Assembly: GCA_037176905.1 (NCBI GenBank)
Contig: JBBBWG010026768.1
Span: 18,903-68,579, forward strand
Source of the DNA: Azolla pinnata
Taxonomy: Eukaryota > Streptophyta > Polypodiopsida > Salviniales > Salviniaceae
Direction: 5' to 3'
Length of the DNA: 49,677 bases
Notes under the pieces: generated by a model
The model's input: only the letters and a program-made list of their open reading frames with translations
Told to the model about the DNA's origin: nothing
The model's database searches: none
Made by a program: the position numbers and the translations under genes
Shown: piece after piece, positions 45,812 to 49,677 of the stretch
Layout of the letters: every line of letters begins with the position of its first letter
Position numbering within the stretch: the first letter of the stretch is position 1

Positions 45812-45855
<44 letters not shown>

Positions 45856-46083
45856 TATATAGTTAGAATGTCGTCTGTAGCTTCAAAGAAGCCCATGATG
45901 TAAAGAGAGGATATGAATAGCAGGATATGATGCAAACACGGGACATAACAGGAAACAGAAGCTGGGACGGACCTTCTCTAGGGTTCCGATTTGGGACGAG
46001 AGGAAGAGATGGACATGTGGGCGCTTGGCCTGGCCGAGGAGGAGCTTCAGCTCAGTGACATCCCGTCTCAGATCAACAGCCAT
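43951..46083 (-). CDS. CACYBP: CacyBP/SIP-like CS-domain and SGS-domain protein, five exons
   Basis: Exons on the minus strand: 46083-45973, 44989-44876, 44581-44342, 44223-44170 and 44064-43951, giving 210 residues, all in phase 0. The N-terminal helical hairpin (MAVDLRRDVTELKLLLGQAK, then HLFLSSQIGTLEK) matches the Siah-interacting domain. A CS domain follows from about 58 to 155 (YVTLNNLSWEQD, YVSLEGVKEENVISKFE, HNVEGKNYRFSIQKLHK, NWRELHFKEDK), then an SGS-type tail (EPMARLMEMMKNMYDDGDDD, then MKKTISDAWTTY). In animals this protein links SCF-type ligases and binds S100 and Siah1; the plant role is little defined. The exon 4 acceptor (AATGAAG) has a weak pyrimidine tract, but it is the only upstream AG I found that keeps the frame open. 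The start fits plant homologues. Confidence 0.93.
45240..45800. repeat. ~50-66-bp tandem repeat in CacyBP intron 1
   Basis: About eight units share CACATGACCCAACCAAATGG, TTTGATTGATAA and AAAGCC(A)CAACCACATACAGT. Anchor GATTGATAA-like sites fall at intervals of about 50-66 bp from about 45320 to 45750. Minus-strand open frames across it, with hydrophobic translations, come from the repeat. Confidence 0.88.
45817..45861. repeat. (TA)n dinucleotide tract
   Basis: About seventeen TA steps in CacyBP intron 1, followed by TAGTTATATATAGTTA. Confidence 0.95.
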
Positions 46084-46309
46084 GTGAGGATTGGATTGAT
46101 TCTCTTGGTCTTGGTCCTGTTCTGTGTGCCGTTTGGGACGGTTCCCTGCGCTTTGATCGACGCTTGTGCTCTCCGGTTTCGCTGATTTTGCTGCAGAAAC
46201 AGGAACAGGGGAGGCAGAAGAGAGAAGATGGAGATGGGGTTTTGGGCAAAATGGATATTTTTGGAGGCAGGGGTTTTCAAAGATACGTTCATGTCCATAC
46301 AAACTTTAC

Positions 46310-46990
46310 CATCGTCAACATCACCATAGTCACCACCATCGCCATCATCACCATCATCACCAGCATCACCACCATCACCACCATCACCATCATCACCATC
46401 ATCACCACCATCACCACCATCACCATCATCACCACCATCACCACCATCACCACCATCACCATCACCACCATCACCATCACCACCATCACCACCATCATCA
46501 CCAACATCACCACCCTCATCACCATCACCACCATCACCACCATCACCACCATCACCATCACCACCATCACCATCATCATCACCATCACCACCATCACCAT
46601 CACCATCACCACCAGCACCACCATCACCACCATCACCACCATCATCACCACCATCACCGTCATCACCACCATCAGCACCATCACCATCACCATCACCATA
46701 ATCAGCATCATATACCATCATCATCATCGTCAGCAATAGCTACGCACCATCACCATCACCACTGCCACCGGCATCATCACCATTGCCATCACCATCATTG
46801 TCATTGGTATCACCACCATCATCACCACAATCACCATCATCACCATAAGCATCATGAACATCATCATCACCATCATTGTCACCACCATCATCACCACCAC
46901 CATCTTCTTCATCATCATCATCATCATCACCACCACCATCGCCATCGCCATCACCATAATCAGCATCATACATTCATCACCATCACCAGA
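46310..46990. repeat. CAC/CAT microsatellite upstream of CacyBP
   Basis: Nearly pure CAC and CAT triplets, with CATAATCAGCATCATA-like breaks at about 46697 and 46955. It resembles the 26400-27395 array. It lies ~230 bp upstream of the CacyBP ATG. The ~300-codon His frame across it is an artefact. Confidence 0.95.
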
Positions 46991-49300
46991 CAGAATTGCC
47001 GAGGAGGCGGAGATGCTTTGTATTTGCGACGGCAACATCGTTTGGATGGATACTTACTTTGATCAGTTATCAAGAGTCCTTTTTTTTTTCTCGCTCATAA
47101 AAAGCTTCATATTAGTATTAACGGGGTGGTGTATTCACATAGGGAGAAGTCGAGTAGTGTGATGATCGACGAGGAATAGGCTGAAAGTGATCTAGGGAAC
47201 TACTCAAGTTTGTAAGTCTGTATGTTTTGTGCTATATAAGTTAGGGTTAACTAATGGAAGGAGATCATTTTGGAACTTCTCACCTCCAACGTGGTTGGTT
47301 ACTCCACCAGTCACACAATAGTAACCGATAGAAAGCGAGATGTATGATGGTTGTGGAGATATAAGCTGGGTAAAAAATCATATAAGTTTGTAAGTCGGTA
47401 TAATTTCAATATGTAATTTTGGGTTAACTAATGGAAGGAAATCGGTTTGGGAAAGAGAAAAAAAACGGAACCAACCTGAGCAACAACAAATTGTGATCTG
47501 CTGATTTAAGTTTCATACAAATTTGGATCTTTGCCCGAACCTAGATATTTGAAGAGTATATTGTAATATTACCGATCAGAGTGTATAATAGAGCGCGTGT
47601 AGTACGACAAGAAAATGTATAAGAAACTAGGAGAATAGTAGAGACATGTACAATCGTAATTATTCTTAGATCGAAGAGTTGTAATCGACTTTTATTTATG
47701 AGAAGCGTCAGACGTGTACAATTGTAATTTATTTTTAGATCGAAGAGTTGTAATCGACTTTTATTTATGAGAAGCATCAAACATCACTCATTCTTGACTC
47801 GTGAAAGTCTTCATGCATGTAAGGAAATGTGTTATCTTAATGAAGTGTTAATTGCTTCAATTACATTGCACCTCTTCATTTCTCCGTATTTCCTAAGTCA
47901 TCACGTACTTATTTGATTTCACTGAGTACAATCTTATATGGTTAGACTCTTGACTAATTATATAATCTTCTTTAAAGTCGAAAGTGTTTAGCTCCCTTGA
48001 AATGTAAAAAAGAAGAAAATGAAAAGGCTCGATTCTTTTTTTTTTATGACTCTCTCTTTTCCCTTTAAGAAAGATCTTTCTATTAGTTAACAAAATCTAC
48101 GTTAAAGCAGCAACATCTAAATTGATCAAAATACAAAACAAAAAACATGTGATAACAATGCAAGTTGCTTATAGAAAAACTATCATGTCATTTTTATATG
48201 TAGATGAGCGCAAAATATTCATACTTTTGTGCAATCGAAACCTTTGTAGCACTCCCTCGTATATAACACAAAACAATACATCGTATGATAAGTTCAAGCC
48301 TTCACAACAACATTTCAAAACCACTTCAATAAAAAATCAAGTAATTGAAAAGAAAACATTAATGCAATTAACAACCAATCCATTCAAGAGTAACATAATT
48401 TCATTTTAACCTCTAGGGCATCCTCATATAGAAGTGTCTGAAACTTTTTCCTTTGAGTCGCTTATTTAGATGTATCGATTATAAAATCTAATCAACCATT
48501 TAAAATGTGTAACATTTCTATCCATGTATCTTGCAATGTTTTTGCAAGTGGAACTTATAACAACTTCTAAAACACTATCATATACCGCACTTCCTGATTT
48601 GGCAACATAGACACTGAAGCTAGAAGATCCCACGTCTAACCTTTTTATGAGGTTAGATTACCTTCCCAATCATATTTTTTTCTTATTCCTCTTTTTTGAT
48701 CATTTTGATCAATAAATCTGTGCTTGAATCCATTTAATCAATGCAACGCCGACTTTTCGCGTTAATACTCTTTTGACTTGTCTAAATTGCTCTATAAATG
48801 TAGCCTTCAATTGTTCATTTTCTATCCACCTAATCGTCATTAATATCTACATCTTTATCAGCGCTTCAATCCAATGTTCTCATTAGTCGACTCACTATAT
48901 ATTTCTATCGATGTTGATTGACTAGTTGTTAGTTAGCTTGGGTCTTCATTCGTACACATATCATCGTCTTGTTATTAGGTTAGTCGATTGATGGTCATAG
49001 TTAGTGACATCAACATATGTTACAGGAGGTAGAGCCTTCTAATTTGGCTATATTGTTAAACGACGCATATTTTATAAATAAAATACGTTTTAGAATCCAG
49101 ATGTATCCTGCATGTATTTAAAGTTTTGATACTCGTGCATCGGCTTAAATCTTATCCATTAGATTATCTTACTTCAATCAATAAATATTATATTTTAATA
49201 CTTAATAATATCTTAAAGCATAGCCATATTAGTAATAAAAAAACAATTTGCGACGTCTACTGACATTGCAACTTCTTAAAGCCACTAAGTGGCAATCATG
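46991..49300. other. AT-rich region without recognised gene
   Basis: Two diverged copies of a ~178-bp block share AGTTTGTAAGTC (47208, 47387) and TTAACTAATGGAAGGA (47247, 47424). A tighter 67-bp direct repeat (CTTAGATCGAAGAGTTGTAA, then TCGACTTTTATTTATGAGAA) occupies about 47648-47781. A perfect 8-bp stem with 7-nt loop lies at 48635-48657. Open frames are short and AT-biased. Diverged mobile-element DNA is possible, but I could not identify a family. Confidence 0.45.
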
Positions 49301-49302
49301 CA

Positions 49303-49530
49303 TGCAACCCATGTGACAACCATGTATGATAGTCACCCATGTGACAACCATGTATGATAGTCACGTGGCTAGCATGCATAAGTCCCAAAACTGTATAAAT
49401 ACCGAGCTGGTCTCAGTATATGAACCATTCTAGTTTAACATCAGTCTTCGGCGCCTTACACTCTAAGTCTCTGTCAGAATCTCAACTCGAACCTCAAACC
49501 TTTGAGGCACACAACATGGTGTTGTGCTGA
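49303..49530 (+). promoter_or_regulatory. Promoter-like segment (G-box/ABRE, TATA), possibly an LTR
   Basis: A ~28-bp direct repeat (CCCATGTGACAACCATGTAT, then GATAGTCAC) lies at about 49307-49363. It is followed by CACGTGGC at 49362-49369, a G-box/ABRE-type core, and by TATAAATA at 49394-49401. About 90-130 bp later come two adjacent hairpins (CCTCAAA/TTTGAGG at 49492-49507 and CACAAC/GTTGTG at 49510-49526). This could be the promoter of a gene beyond the window edge or the U3-R part of a retroelement LTR. I cannot tell which. Confidence 0.4.
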
Positions 49531-49677
49531 GCTAAACCACATGGATATATAAGAATCATATATAAATTTATATAAGTTCATTCATATTGTATGAGTTAGA
49601 CGTATTCTAGTCTTGAGTATATTCTACAGATATACTTAGGCATATTCTAGAGATATTCTAACCTAGTATATTCTACG

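Noticed and set aside
45232..45816. Minus-strand frames that look like membrane segments
   Set aside because: They are read across a tandem array inside CacyBP intron 1; the hydrophobic look comes from AT-rich units.
46166..47062. 298-codon poly-His frame
   Set aside because: Same kind of triplet array upstream of CacyBP; not a metal-binding protein.
1..49677. CRISPR-like regular repeats
   Set aside because: The many periodic arrays have no unique spacers of constant length between identical repeats, and the DNA is from a plant nucleus.

Overview
This 49.7-kb window is nuclear DNA from a land plant. The evidence is a set of plant-type intron-containing genes, Arabidopsis-type telomere-like motifs (CCCTAAA/TTTAGGG), three long PLS-class pentatricopeptide (PPR) genes without introns in their coding regions, and an F-group bZIP with the plant zinc-sensor motif. 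The intronless PLS-class PPR genes, the style of their repeats and the great load of micro- and minisatellites suggest a fern or lycophyte more than a seed plant. That placement is an inference from style, not a demonstrated fact.

Layout. 1-642: 52-bp minisatellite. 770-3163 (+): PPR gene 1. 4083-6296 (-): PPR gene 2, convergent with gene 1. 6365-7098: ~46-bp minisatellite. 7798-8425: degenerate interstitial telomere-like repeats. 8601-11822 (+): ribosomal protein uL22/RPL17, seven coding exons. 11.8-15.2 kb: AT-rich DNA with no gene seen. 15.2-19.1 kb: a repeat block containing two very long microsatellites of opposite strand sense (TG/ATG-type, then CA/CAT-type) and a telomere-motif satellite. 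21657-24179 (-): PPR gene 3. 24.27-25.45 kb: ~150-225-bp tandem repeat sharing sequence with the gene 3 leader. 26.4-27.4 kb: CAC/CAT microsatellite. 29171-30406 (+): zinc-sensor F-bZIP behind a leader built of tandem duplications. 31.1-32.4 kb: minisatellites. 33.9-34.65 kb: CATG/CATA repeat. 34985-38399 (+): DDA1, four exons. 38.9-40.7 kb: two repeat arrays flanking a decayed Ty3/gypsy pol fragment. 40913-42393 (+): phytocystatin, three exons. 43951-46083 (-): CacyBP/SIP-like protein, five exons. 46.3-47.0 kb: CAC/CAT microsatellite. 47-49.7 kb: AT-rich DNA ending in a promoter-like or LTR-like segment.

The genes are unrelated housekeeping or regulatory loci, not an operon or cluster: organelle RNA metabolism (PPRs), translation (RPL17), zinc homeostasis (bZIP), CRL4 ubiquitin ligase (DDA1), another ubiquitin-linked adaptor (CacyBP) and protease inhibition (cystatin). 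All splice junctions given were read by hand from GT/AG sites, phase and family similarity.

The most striking pattern is architectural. Each of the eight recognisable genes has a large tandem-repeat array in its 5' flank or leader. For seven of them the array lies within about 70-320 bp of the start codon; for the bZIP a tandemly duplicated leader abuts the ATG and a 1-kb microsatellite lies about 1.8 kb further upstream. Most 3' flanks lack one. No dedicated novel gene system (CRISPR, operon, cluster) was found.
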